From: Chloroflexota bacterium
GTDB lineage: Bacteria > Chloroflexota > Limnocylindria > Limnocylindrales > CSP1-4
NCBI GenBank assembly: GCA_016200745.1
Contig: JACQEF010000098.1
Location: 1 to 8,945 of the forward strand
Length of the DNA: 8,945 nucleotides
Direction of reading: 5' to 3'
Positions 1 through 6,518 of this stretch are shown in pieces. Each line of letters begins with the position of its first letter. Position 1 is the first letter of the stretch. Both the position numbers and the translations under genes were made by a program. The notes under the pieces were generated by a model. That model saw nothing but the letters and a program-made list of their open reading frames with translations. It searched no databases and was not told the origin of the DNA.

Positions 1-159
1 CTCCGAGGCGAGCGACCGACGGAAGTCGCCCGCCGCTGGGAGGTGGGCCGCGGCACGCTGCTCGATCCGGTCCCCGCCGACACCGAGCGCCTGGCCAGGA
101 TCCGGGCCGTCCTCCAGGCCGAGCTCGACGCGCAGGCCCGGCCCGCCGCGGGCAGCTAG
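1..159 (+). CDS. C-terminal end of an unidentified protein (partial, 5' end outside window)
   Basis: Frame 1 is open from the first base to a TAG stop at 157-159, giving 52 codons. Nearly every third position is G or C, as in the genes further right, which argues that this is a true coding end. The visible tail is hydrophilic and probably helical, rich in Arg, Glu and Ala; the stretch ERLARIRAVLQAELDAQ looks like an amphipathic helix, followed by a short Ala/Pro/Gly tail. I do not recognise the family, and no catalytic motif is visible in so short a piece. The next gene lies 106 bp downstream on the same strand, so co-transcription is possible but not shown. Confidence 0.65.
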   Translation, partial: LRGERPTEVARRWEVGRGTLLDPVPADTERLARIRAVLQAELDAQARPAAGS

Positions 160-265
160 TCTCCCCAGCCGCGTCGCCGACGCGGTACGATGCCGGCAAC
201 CGGCGTCGCCCGGATCGTCGCGTCCGGGTCCGCTCGAATCCGCATCGGCCCCATCCCGCAGGAAC

Positions 266-2308
266 ATGCCGCAGACGGTCGCGACCCACCCGGACGCCGC
301 CCCGACCGCCGTCCGAAGTGCGACCGAGCGCGGCGTCCGTCCGTGGTCGCACCTGGCCGGTCTCGACGGCCTGCGCGCGATCGCGGTCCTGGCCGTGGTG
401 GCCTACCACGCCGGGTTCGGAGTCCCGCAGGGCGGCTTCCTCGGCGTCGAGGTCTTCTTCGTGATCAGCGGCTACCTGATCACGGCACTCCTGCTGGCCG
501 AGCACCGTCGCGCCGGCCGGATCGATCCCGTCCGGTTCTGGCTCCGGCGCGCTCGCCGCCTGCTGCCCGCCCTGTTCTTCCTGCTCGCCGTGACGCTGGC
601 CGTCGCCATGGTCGCGGTGCCCGGGGAGATCGCCCGGCTCCGGCCGGACGCCCTCGCGGCGCTGGGGTACGTCACCAACTGGCATCTCATCGCGGGCGAC
701 CAGTCGTACTTCGAGACCGTCGGCCGGCCATCGCTCTACCTGCACCTCTGGTCGCTCGCGATCGAGGAGCAGTTCTACCTGGTCTGGCCGCTCGCCCTGT
801 CCGTCGTGCTGCTGGCCGGACGCCGGGCCGGTCTGGCCCTCACCGTGGCCGGGGCCGCCGGTTCGGCGATCTGGATGGCGCTGCTGTTCCAGCCCGGGAC
901 CGACCCCTCGCGGCTCTACTACGGCACCGACACGCGCTTGACCGGGTTGCTGCTCGGCGCGGCACTCGCCTACCTGTGGGTGCCGGTGACGGCGCCGGCC
1001 GATGCGTCCGGGGCCGCGATCCCGAGGATCTGGACCAGTCGTCGAGTCGGCCGGCTCGTCGACCTCCTGGGCGTCGCCGGCCTGGCCGGCCTCGCCTGGG
1101 CGTTCGTGGCGGCCGATGCCTTCGAGCCGTCGCTCTACCAGGGCGGTTTCGCGCTCGTGGCGGTCGCGACCGTCGCGGTGATCGCGGCGGCGGTCCATCC
1201 GCGGGGCCGCCTGGGCGCGCTGCTCGACACCGGTCCGATGCGCTGGATCGGGACTCGGTCGTACGGCATCTACCTGTGGCACTGGCCGATCTTTACGCTG
1301 ACCCGGCCCGGGATCGACCTGCCGCTCGATCCCGTCGCCGTGCTGGCGATCCGGTTGGGCCTGACCGCAGTCGCCGCCGAGTTCTCGTTCCGGTTCGTCG
1401 AGGCGCCGATCCGCGCCGGGGCGATCGAGCGGGCCTGGCGCCGGCTGCGCCGACCCGGGGCGGCGGTCGGCCGGACCGAGCCGCGCTGGTCGACGGCGGT
1501 GCGAGCGGGGGCGGTCGCGGTGCTGCTCTCGGCGGTGGTGGTGTCGGTGGCGATGGCCACGCCGCCCGCCCCACCCGTCGGGATGGTCACCGGCTCGATC
1601 GACGGGCTGGTCCTGCCGGCCGACGCGTCGCCGGCGGCGTCACGGTCAGCGGCCCGGTCGCCGGCCGCGGCCACGCCCGCGGCCTCGCCCCATCCCGTGC
1701 ACTCGCCCGCGCCTCCGGCCGCCTCCCTCAATCCTCCGACCACGGCGGCACCCGCGAGGCCCGCGCACGACACGACGGCGCCGTCGGTCACAGCGTCGCC
1801 TGCCCCGTCGTCGGGCGCGCCATCGGCGACCGCCACGCCGGCCGCCAGTCCGCCGATCCTCGCCTTCGGCGAATCGGTCATGCTCCAGAGTGCCGCGGCT
1901 CTGGCCCACGATCTCGGGCCGGTCCGCGTGGATGCCGCGGTGGGGCGCCAGATCGGCGAAGGGATCACGATCCTCGAGCGTCGCGAGGCGTCGGGCTCCC
2001 TGGCCCAGACGGTGATCGTCCAGCTCGGCAACAACGGGCCGTTCTACGACGGCCAGTTCGACGAGGTGATGGCGGCCCTGCGCGACGTGCCGACGGTGAT
2101 CTGGATCAACGTGCGCGTGCCACGCGAATGGGAGGCCCACAACAACCGGATCATCGCCAGCGGCGTCGCCCGCTATCCGAATGCCCGGATGGTCGACTGG
2201 AATGCGGCCACCGCCGGCCGGCCCGACCTGTTCTGGAACGACGGCTATCACCCGAAGCCGGAGGGAGCCAAGCTCTACGCCGACCTGGTGGCCGCGGCCC
2301 TCAAGTAA
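266..2308 (+). CDS. OafA/YrhL-type membrane O-acyltransferase with C-terminal SGNH domain
   Basis: 680 residues, two fused modules. Residues about 30-400 form an acyltransferase_3 domain (PF01757 type) with multiple hydrophobic segments. It has the family's early LDGLRAIAVLAVVAYH block with conserved His48, then GFLGVEVFFVISGYLIT (57-73), FWLRRARRLLPA (from 91) and IEEQFYLVWPL (166-176). A further membrane segment lies at about 412-433. Residues about 453-530 are an Ala/Ser/Pro/Thr-rich, presumably extracellular linker. Residues 532-680 are SGNH-like: FGES with Ser537, GNN with Asn589/590, and D-G-Y-H with Asp659 and His662. In the family the membrane part moves an acyl group across the membrane and the SGNH part places it on a surface polymer such as peptidoglycan or polysaccharide; the substrate here is unknown. 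The block I Asp is Glu here (GES instead of GDS). ATG 266 is the only plausible start in this frame. An AGGAA precedes it by only one base, so ribosome binding looks weak. Confidence 0.93.
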   Translation: MPQTVATHPDAAPTAVRSATERGVRPWSHLAGLDGLRAIAVLAVVAYHAGFGVPQGGFLGVEVFFVISGYLITALLLAEHRRAGRIDPVRFWLRRARRLLPALFFLLAVTLAVAMVAVPGEIARLRPDALAALGYVTNWHLIAGDQSYFETVGRPSLYLHLWSLAIEEQFYLVWPLALSVVLLAGRRAGLALTVAGAAGSAIWMALLFQPGTDPSRLYYGTDTRLTGLLLGAALAYLWVPVTAPADASGAAIPRIWTSRRVGRLVDLLGVAGLAGLAWAFVAADAFEPSLYQGGFALVAVATVAVIAAAVHPRGRLGALLDTGPMRWIGTRSYGIYLWHWPIFTLTRPGIDLPLDPVAVLAIRLGLTAVAAEFSFRFVEAPIRAGAIERAWRRLRRPGAAVGRTEPRWSTAVRAGAVAVLLSAVVVSVAMATPPAPPVGMVTGSIDGLVLPADASPAASRSAARSPAAATPAASPHPVHSPAPPAASLNPPTTAAPARPAHDTTAPSVTASPAPSSGAPSATATPAASPPILAFGESVMLQSAAALAHDLGPVRVDAAVGRQIGEGITILERREASGSLAQTVIVQLGNNGPFYDGQFDEVMAALRDVPTVIWINVRVPREWEAHNNRIIASGVARYPNARMVDWNAATAGRPDLFWNDGYHPKPEGAKLYADLVAAALK

Positions 2309-2333
2309 GGGTCGCGCTGGCGGTCACGCGCCC
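2309..2333. terminator. Possible weak hairpin between convergent genes
   Basis: GGG-T-CGCG (2309-2316) can pair with CGCGCCC (2327-2333), leaving one bulged T and a 10-base loop. It lies just after the acyltransferase stop and overlaps the last codons of the convergent methyltransferase gene, where a bidirectional terminator would be expected. There is no T-tract on either strand, so intrinsic termination is doubtful. In DNA this GC-rich such a stem can occur by chance. Confidence 0.2.
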
Positions 2334-3730
2334 GCGGCGATCTCGCGCTTCCGGCGGGCGACGAGGGCGTCGAGCGCCTCGAGGGCGGGCGGATCGAGCG
2401 GCGGGGGGACCGCCTCGGCGAGCAGTCGTTTCCAGATGGTGTTGGCGCGTTCGGTCGCCGTCCGAGAACCGTCGGCCTGCCAGGTCTCGAAGTTGCGCCA
2501 GTCCGACACGAGCGGCCGGTAGAAGGCGGTCTCGTAGCGCTCGAGCGTGTGGGCGGTGCCGAAGAAGTGCCCGCCCGGGCCGACGTCCGCGATCGCGTCG
2601 AAGCCGAGACTGGCCTCGTCGACGGGGATCGGCTGGAGCACCTCCGAGATCATCTGCAGGATCTCGGCGTCGACGATCAGCTTCTCGAACGAGGCGGTCA
2701 GCCCGCCTTCGAGCCAGCCGGCGCCCTGGTAGAGCAGGTTGACCCCGCCCATCACGGCGCCCCACACGGCCATCTCGGATTCGTACGCCGCCTGGGCGTC
2801 GACCACGTTCGACGCGGTCGTGTTCGAGGAGCGCCACGGGAGCCCGTAGCGCCGTGCCAGCTGCCCGCTGGCGAGTGCGCCCTTGACGGCTTCGGGGGTA
2901 CCGAACGCCGGCGAGCCGGTCCGCATGTCGACGTTGGAAGTGAACGCGCCGTAGACCATCGGCGCGCCGGGCCGCACGATCTGGGCGAGCGCGACAAGGA
3001 ACAGCGCCTCGGCGTTCTGCTGCGCGAGGGCGCCCGCGAGCGAGACCGGGCTCATCGCCCCGGCCAGCGTGAACGGCGTGGCGACCACGGGCTGACCGTG
3101 GATCGCCATCTCGATCAGCCCGTCGCCCATCGGCCCGTCGAGGCGGAGCGGCGAGTTGGTGTTGATGACGGTCATCAGCGACGGCTCGCGCAGGAGCGCG
3201 TCGCGATCGACGCCGCGGATGAGACAGACGACGTCGAGCGCGTCGCGGACCGGGGTCGCCCCGAAGCCCAGGCACTGCCACGTCTTGTCGAGCTCGACCG
3301 CGAACGTCCGATACATGTCGAGGTGGCGGGTCGCGACCGGCAGGTCGGTCGGCTCGAGGGGCCCGCCACCCTCCTGGTGGATGATGTCGAGCGCCCCGAT
3401 GAGGCGGACGTAGTCGGCGAAGTCGGCGAAGTTGCCGGCCCGGCGCCCGCGATCCAGGTCGCTGACGAAGGCCGGCCCGCCGACGGCCCCGAACACGAGG
3501 TTCGTGCCTCCGAACGTGATGTCGCGCTCGGGGTTGCGGGCGTACAGGTCGAACACGGACGGCGCCGTGGCGACGAGGGCCTCGACCTGGGCGGGGTCGA
3601 GGCGAACGTTGCGGGACGAGCGGTCCACGGTCGCGCCGGCCCCGCGAACGGCGTCCAGCGCCCGGTCCCCGAGGACCTCCAGCCCGATCTCGGACAGGAT
3701 CCTGAGAGAGGCGCGATGGATCGCCTCCAC
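2324..3730 (-). CDS. MttB-family (trimethylamine/glycine betaine-type) corrinoid methyltransferase homologue, non-pyrrolysine
   Basis: 468 residues, matching the MttB family (PF06253) along its whole length. Recognisable blocks include FGAVGGPAFVSD (80-91), GFGATPVRDALD (155-166), VVATPFTLAGAMSPVSLAGA (215-234), GSPAFGTPE (272-280), DAQAAYESEM (311-320), LLYQGAGWLEGGLTASFEK (332-350) and GGHFFGTAHTLERYE (386-400). The C-terminus (RANTIWKRLL, ARRKREI) is also typical. The frame contains no TAG, so it is not a pyrrolysine enzyme. Characterised non-Pyl members demethylate glycine betaine or related quaternary amines onto a corrinoid protein; the substrate here cannot be read from sequence. No corrinoid-binding protein, RamA-type activator or second methyltransferase is in the window. 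The start is GTG at 3730-3728, with AGGA 12 bases upstream. No ATG, GTG or TTG occurs further upstream before the in-frame stop at 3877-3875, yet family members usually carry some 30-40 more N-terminal residues. Confidence 0.9.
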   Translation of the reverse strand: MEAIHRASLRILSEIGLEVLGDRALDAVRGAGATVDRSSRNVRLDPAQVEALVATAPSVFDLYARNPERDITFGGTNLVFGAVGGPAFVSDLDRGRRAGNFADFADYVRLIGALDIIHQEGGGPLEPTDLPVATRHLDMYRTFAVELDKTWQCLGFGATPVRDALDVVCLIRGVDRDALLREPSLMTVINTNSPLRLDGPMGDGLIEMAIHGQPVVATPFTLAGAMSPVSLAGALAQQNAEALFLVALAQIVRPGAPMVYGAFTSNVDMRTGSPAFGTPEAVKGALASGQLARRYGLPWRSSNTTASNVVDAQAAYESEMAVWGAVMGGVNLLYQGAGWLEGGLTASFEKLIVDAEILQMISEVLQPIPVDEASLGFDAIADVGPGGHFFGTAHTLERYETAFYRPLVSDWRNFETWQADGSRTATERANTIWKRLLAEAVPPPLDPPALEALDALVARRKREIAAGA

Positions 3731-3859
3731 CTCGTCGGGCCGTCCTGCCGATCGATCTGCGGCTCCACCGGCGGATCGTACGGCGGCGAACGAGTCGCCG
3801 GCGCGCCGTCCTGCGTGCCGAGCGGGCGCCCCGATTGTCGCGGTGACCCTCGCCCGCGG

Positions 3860-3894
3860 GTTCTCACGATGGTCTCAGAGGGCGGCGATTGAAT
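3860..3894 (+). promoter_or_regulatory. Candidate OmpR/PhoP-type operator and -10 element of the exporter operon
   Basis: GTTCTCA (3860-3866) and GGTCTCA (3871-3877) are 7-bp direct repeats matching at 6 of 7 positions, with a 4-bp spacer and an exact 11-bp period. OmpR/PhoB-family response regulators bind tandem repeats of this length and period. TTGAAT (3889-3894) follows after 11 bp and could act as a poor -10, in the same geometry as a PhoP box replacing the -35. No TTGACA-like -35 is visible. The operon's last visible gene encodes an OmpR-family regulator, so autoregulation is a reasonable inference. Only one repeat pair is seen, so chance is not excluded. Confidence 0.35.
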
Positions 3895-3898
3895 GCGA

Positions 3899-3920
3899 GC
3901 GTCCGCCGATGGGCGGACGC
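3899..3920 (+). other. Perfect 9-bp hairpin in the operon leader
   Basis: GCGTCCGCC (3899-3907) and GGCGGACGC (3912-3920) are exact reverse complements around a 4-base GATG loop. This is the strongest inverted repeat I found in the intergenic region. No T-run follows on either strand, so it is not a standard terminator. If transcription begins about 7 bp after the -10-like hexamer, the stem sits at the 5' end of the operon mRNA, where it could protect it from decay or bind a protein. It could also be a DNA-level operator. Confidence 0.5.
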
Positions 3921-3975
3921 CCAATTCCGGCCCGCCATCCATCCCGTGGCAGACAGCCGGCACATGGACGCACTT

Positions 3976-3980
3976 GAGGG
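3976..3980 (+). promoter_or_regulatory. Shine-Dalgarno site of the membrane-fusion protein gene
   Basis: GAGGG lies six bases before ATG 3987, which supports that start for the first gene of the exporter operon. Confidence 0.65.
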
Positions 3981-3986
3981 TCCCCG

Positions 3987-5981
3987 ATGAAGTGGAAGGT
4001 CGCGGCAGTGATCCTGCTGCTGGCAGTCGGTGTTGGCACGGCGGGGTATGTCGTCCTGGCACCCGGGGGCACAGCGCGGGCCCAGAGCCAGTACCTGACG
4101 GCCGAGGTGACCCGCGGCAACGTGACCCAGCAGGTCGTGGCCACCGGGAGCGTCCGGTCGGCGGCAACCTACAACCTCGCGTTTGGATCGGATCCGGTCC
4201 TATCGACCGGCACCACGTCCAGCTCCAGCTCGACCACCTCGGCGAGCACGTCAAGCTCGGCCGCGACCGGCGCGTCGTCGGGCGACTGGCTCGTCACCAA
4301 GGTGAACGTCGCGGTGGGCGACCGCGTGACCAGCGGCCAGGTGCTCGCGACCGCTGACACCGCCAACGCCAAGGCCGCGCTCGAGGTGGCCAAGGCCAAC
4401 CTCGCGGTGGCCACGGCGAAGCTGGCCGTCGACCGGGCCGGTCTGACCGGACCCGAGCGGGCCGCGGCCTACGACTCGATCCGCCAGGCGCAGCAGCAGC
4501 TGAAGGTCGCGAGGCAGAGCCAGTCGCAGACAGCCGACCAGAACGCCCTCAAGCTGGCGCAGGCGAAGGAGGCCCTGGCCTCCGCCCAGCAGCAGCTCGT
4601 CGACGACCAGACGGCCGGTCCGGCCGAGGCCACGATCAAGGCCGACCAGGCGGCCATCGACCAGGCCCAGCAGCAGCTCGACACGTTCAACCTGCAGCTC
4701 CAGGGCTCGCAGGCCGAGGCATCCGTCACCGATCAGCAGAACCAGCTCAAGCTCAGCCAGGCCCAGGGCGCCCTGGCGGCCGCCCAGCAGAAGCTGGCCG
4801 CCGACCAGGCGCAGCTCGCCGCGGACCAGGCGGCGGACCCCCCGGTCGACCCCGCCAGGATCAGTGCCGACCAGGCTGCCGTGACCGCCGACCAGTCGGC
4901 CGTCAACCAGGCCCAGCAGCAGCTCGACACGCTCAACCTGCAGATCCAGGCCGCGAACACCCAGTCGAGCGCCACCAATCAGCAGAACCAGCTCAAGCTC
5001 AGCCAGCTCCAGGCCGCGCTGGCCGACGCGAAGCAGAAGCTCGCCGACGACCAGGCAGCCGGTCCGGCCGAGGCGACGATCAGGGCCGACCAGGCGGCGA
5101 TCGACCAGGCCCAGCAGCAGCTCGACACCCTCCAGCTGAGCATCACCTCGTCCGTCACGTCCGCGGCCAACCAGCTGGTGTCCGCGGAACTGTCGCTGAC
5201 CAGCTCGCAGCACAACTACTCGATGAAGGTCGCGCCGGCCGACGCCTCCACGATCGCCACCGACAAGGCATCGGTCGCGTCGGCCACGACGGCCGTCAAC
5301 GACGCCAAGGCCACGCTCAACCGGCACTCGCTCGCCTCGCCGGTCGACGGCGTCGTGACCGCGGTCAACGTCGTGGCGGGCGCGACGGCCCCGTCGAGCG
5401 CCGACATCGCGGTCGCCGCGCTCCAGATGGAGGTCAGCGCGACCGTCACCGAAACCGACTATCCATCCCTCAAGGTTGGCCAGGCGGTGAGCGTCTCCAT
5501 CACGGCGCTCGGCAAGACGGCGACCGGGACGGTGAAGGAGATCGACCCGATCGGCACCTCGTCCGGGACCGGCGGCGTGGTCAGCTACCCGATCGTGGTG
5601 ACCATCGACCCCGTGCCCGACGGGATCGCCTCCGGCATGAGCGCCGACATCGAGGTGGTCGTCGCCCAACGCGGCGACGTCCTGTCGGTACCGGCGACCG
5701 CCCTCAACGGCACGGCCGGCAATTACACCGTCATGGTCATGGGCGCCGACGGGGTGCCCACGGCGCAGGCCGTGGAGGTGGGCCTGGTGACGAGCTCGCT
5801 CGCGGAGATCACGGGCGGCCTGACCGAGGGCGAGACCGTGGTGACCGGCGTGAACACGGCCCGGACGGGCACGGCCACGACGACCGGCGGGTTCGGGGGC
5901 GCCGGGTTGGGCGGCGGCCTTGGCATCCCGACGGGTGGTGGCGGCGGCGTGTTCCGTCGCGACGGCGCGACGGGGAACTGA
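3987..5981 (+). CDS. Membrane-fusion (HlyD/MacA/YknX-like) subunit of an ABC exporter with long repeated coiled coil
   Basis: 664 residues, against roughly 370-400 for MacA. Residues 4-25 are an uncleaved-looking membrane anchor or signal. The barrel-sandwich (lipoyl-like) domain is split: first half about 36-122 (GNVTQQVVATGSV, then VNVAVGDRVTSGQVL) and second half about 449-470 (SPVDGVVTAVNVVAGA). Between them lies a Gln/Ala/Asp-rich helical region of about 320 residues containing three repeat units. A Ser/Thr-rich insert (about 72-98) interrupts the first half. Residues about 482-625 are the beta-barrel and membrane-proximal domains, and the tail (634-655) is Gly-rich. Family role: joins an ABC ATPase and a MacB-type permease outside the membrane and passes substrate or stabilises the complex. 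The ATPase gene begins 1 bp after the stop. The exported substrate is unknown; antimicrobial peptide, toxin or lipid are possibilities drawn from the family. Confidence 0.92.
   Translation: MKWKVAAVILLLAVGVGTAGYVVLAPGGTARAQSQYLTAEVTRGNVTQQVVATGSVRSAATYNLAFGSDPVLSTGTTSSSSSTTSASTSSSAATGASSGDWLVTKVNVAVGDRVTSGQVLATADTANAKAALEVAKANLAVATAKLAVDRAGLTGPERAAAYDSIRQAQQQLKVARQSQSQTADQNALKLAQAKEALASAQQQLVDDQTAGPAEATIKADQAAIDQAQQQLDTFNLQLQGSQAEASVTDQQNQLKLSQAQGALAAAQQKLAADQAQLAADQAADPPVDPARISADQAAVTADQSAVNQAQQQLDTLNLQIQAANTQSSATNQQNQLKLSQLQAALADAKQKLADDQAAGPAEATIRADQAAIDQAQQQLDTLQLSITSSVTSAANQLVSAELSLTSSQHNYSMKVAPADASTIATDKASVASATTAVNDAKATLNRHSLASPVDGVVTAVNVVAGATAPSSADIAVAALQMEVSATVTETDYPSLKVGQAVSVSITALGKTATGTVKEIDPIGTSSGTGGVVSYPIVVTIDPVPDGIASGMSADIEVVVAQRGDVLSVPATALNGTAGNYTVMVMGADGVPTAQAVEVGLVTSSLAEITGGLTEGETVVTGVNTARTGTATTTGGFGGAGLGGGLGIPTGGGGGVFRRDGATGN
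4533..5174 (+). repeat. Three imperfect internal repeats within the coiled-coil region
   Basis: Unit 1 is 4533-4730 (66 codons), unit 2 is 4731-4976 (82 codons) and unit 3 is 4977-5174 (66 codons). Unit 2 is longer by a 16-codon insert. Each unit reads as helix (LKLxQxxxALAxAxQxL), a break (GPAEA, or PPVDPA in unit 2), then helix (ADQAAIDQAQQQLDT). DNA identity is high in places: 4732-4760 equals 4978-5006 exactly over 29 bp. 4601-4684 matches 5045-5128 with about 5 differences in 84, and 4662-4704 matches 4908-4950 with 2 differences in 43. This indicates fairly recent duplication or ongoing gene conversion. Confidence 0.88.
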
Positions 5982-5982
5982 G

Positions 5983-6518
5983 ATGGCCGACGCCATCATC
6001 TCGCTCGACCAGGTCAGCCGGGTCTACGCGATGGGCCATGTGCAGGTTCCGGCCCTCGTCGACGTCAGCCTGCAGGTCAATCCCGGGGAATTCGTGGCCA
6101 TCATCGGGCCGTCGGGCTCCGGCAAGACCACGATGATGAACATCCTGGGTTGCCTCGACCGGCCGACGCACGGTCAGTACCTCCTGGCCGGCACCCCGGT
6201 CGCCGAGCTCGACGACGACGGCCTGGCCAGGCTCCGCAGTCTGACCATCGGCTTCGTCTTCCAGTCCTACAACCTGCTGCCGCGGACGACCGCGCTGGAC
6301 AACGTCGCGACACCCCTGCTCTACCAGGGCGTGTCGCGACGATCCTCGCCGACGAGCCGACCGGCAACCTCGACAGCCACTCCGGGGCCGACGTGCTGGC
6401 CGTCCTCCGCGAGCTGAACGCCAGCGGCCGGACGATCGTCCTGATCACCCACGACCAGGAGGTCGCCGAGGCGGCCAGCCGGCAGATCCACCTGCGCGAC
6501 GGGAGGGTCGTGGGATGA
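5983..6518 (+). pseudogene. MacB/LolD-type ABC transporter ATPase, frameshifted with signature region deleted
   Basis: The first frame starts at ATG 5983, with GGGGA six bases upstream. It reads as a normal ABC ATPase: Walker A GPSGSGKT at residues 42-49, Q-loop FVFQSYNLLP with Gln94, then LLYQGVSR to about residue 119. From about 6339 the homology continues only in another frame, with Walker B TILADEP (6339-6359), D-loop NLDSH (6366-6380), the H-loop His (6450-6452) and the end GRVVG at 6515. If unrepaired, the first frame stops at 6415-6417. About 45-50 residues are missing at the joint, including the LSGGQ signature and the helix before Walker B. The frame change implies a lost length of 3n+1. 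Only about 178 of the usual ~225 residues remain. As written the protein cannot form a working ATPase dimer. The joint lies in the palindrome GTCGCGAC (6333-6340), also present at 6304-6311. Confidence 0.85.

Larger units (their letters stand above)
3731..3986. other. Divergent intergenic region between mttB homologue and exporter operon
   Basis: 256 bp separating two divergent genes, so it should hold both promoters. On the minus strand the methyltransferase frame stays open from 3730 back to a stop at 3877-3875, but without a usual start codon. For the plus strand it contains an 11-bp-period direct repeat, a weak -10-like hexamer, a perfect 9-bp hairpin and a Shine-Dalgarno sequence, listed separately. 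I saw no convincing promoter for the minus strand and no RNA gene. Confidence 0.6.

Noticed and set aside
186..191. TACGAT as a -10 promoter element for the acyltransferase gene
   Set aside because: No acceptable -35 is found 16-18 bp upstream, and a single hexamer match is not enough.
190..2742. Open plus-strand frame of 850 codons overlapping the acyltransferase
   Set aside because: The translation is Arg/Pro/Gly-rich with no domain. The overlapping frame from 266 has clear acyltransferase and SGNH motifs.
2324..3730. Possible pyrrolysine (amber) codon in the MttB homologue
   Set aside because: The frame runs from start to TGA without any TAG, so no Pyl read-through is needed or possible within it.
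2549..3892. Open plus-strand frame of 447 codons opposite the methyltransferase gene
   Set aside because: It is antisense to a full-length MttB-family protein, and its composition is typical of a shadow frame.
4533..5174. CRISPR or satellite-type array
   Set aside because: The repeats lie within one coding frame, vary in length and encode a heptad-like coiled coil. They are protein repeats, not a DNA array.
4251..5999. Open minus-strand frame of 582 codons opposite the membrane-fusion gene
   Set aside because: The Leu/Arg/Gly/Val repeats simply mirror the Gln/Ala-rich coiled coil on the other strand.
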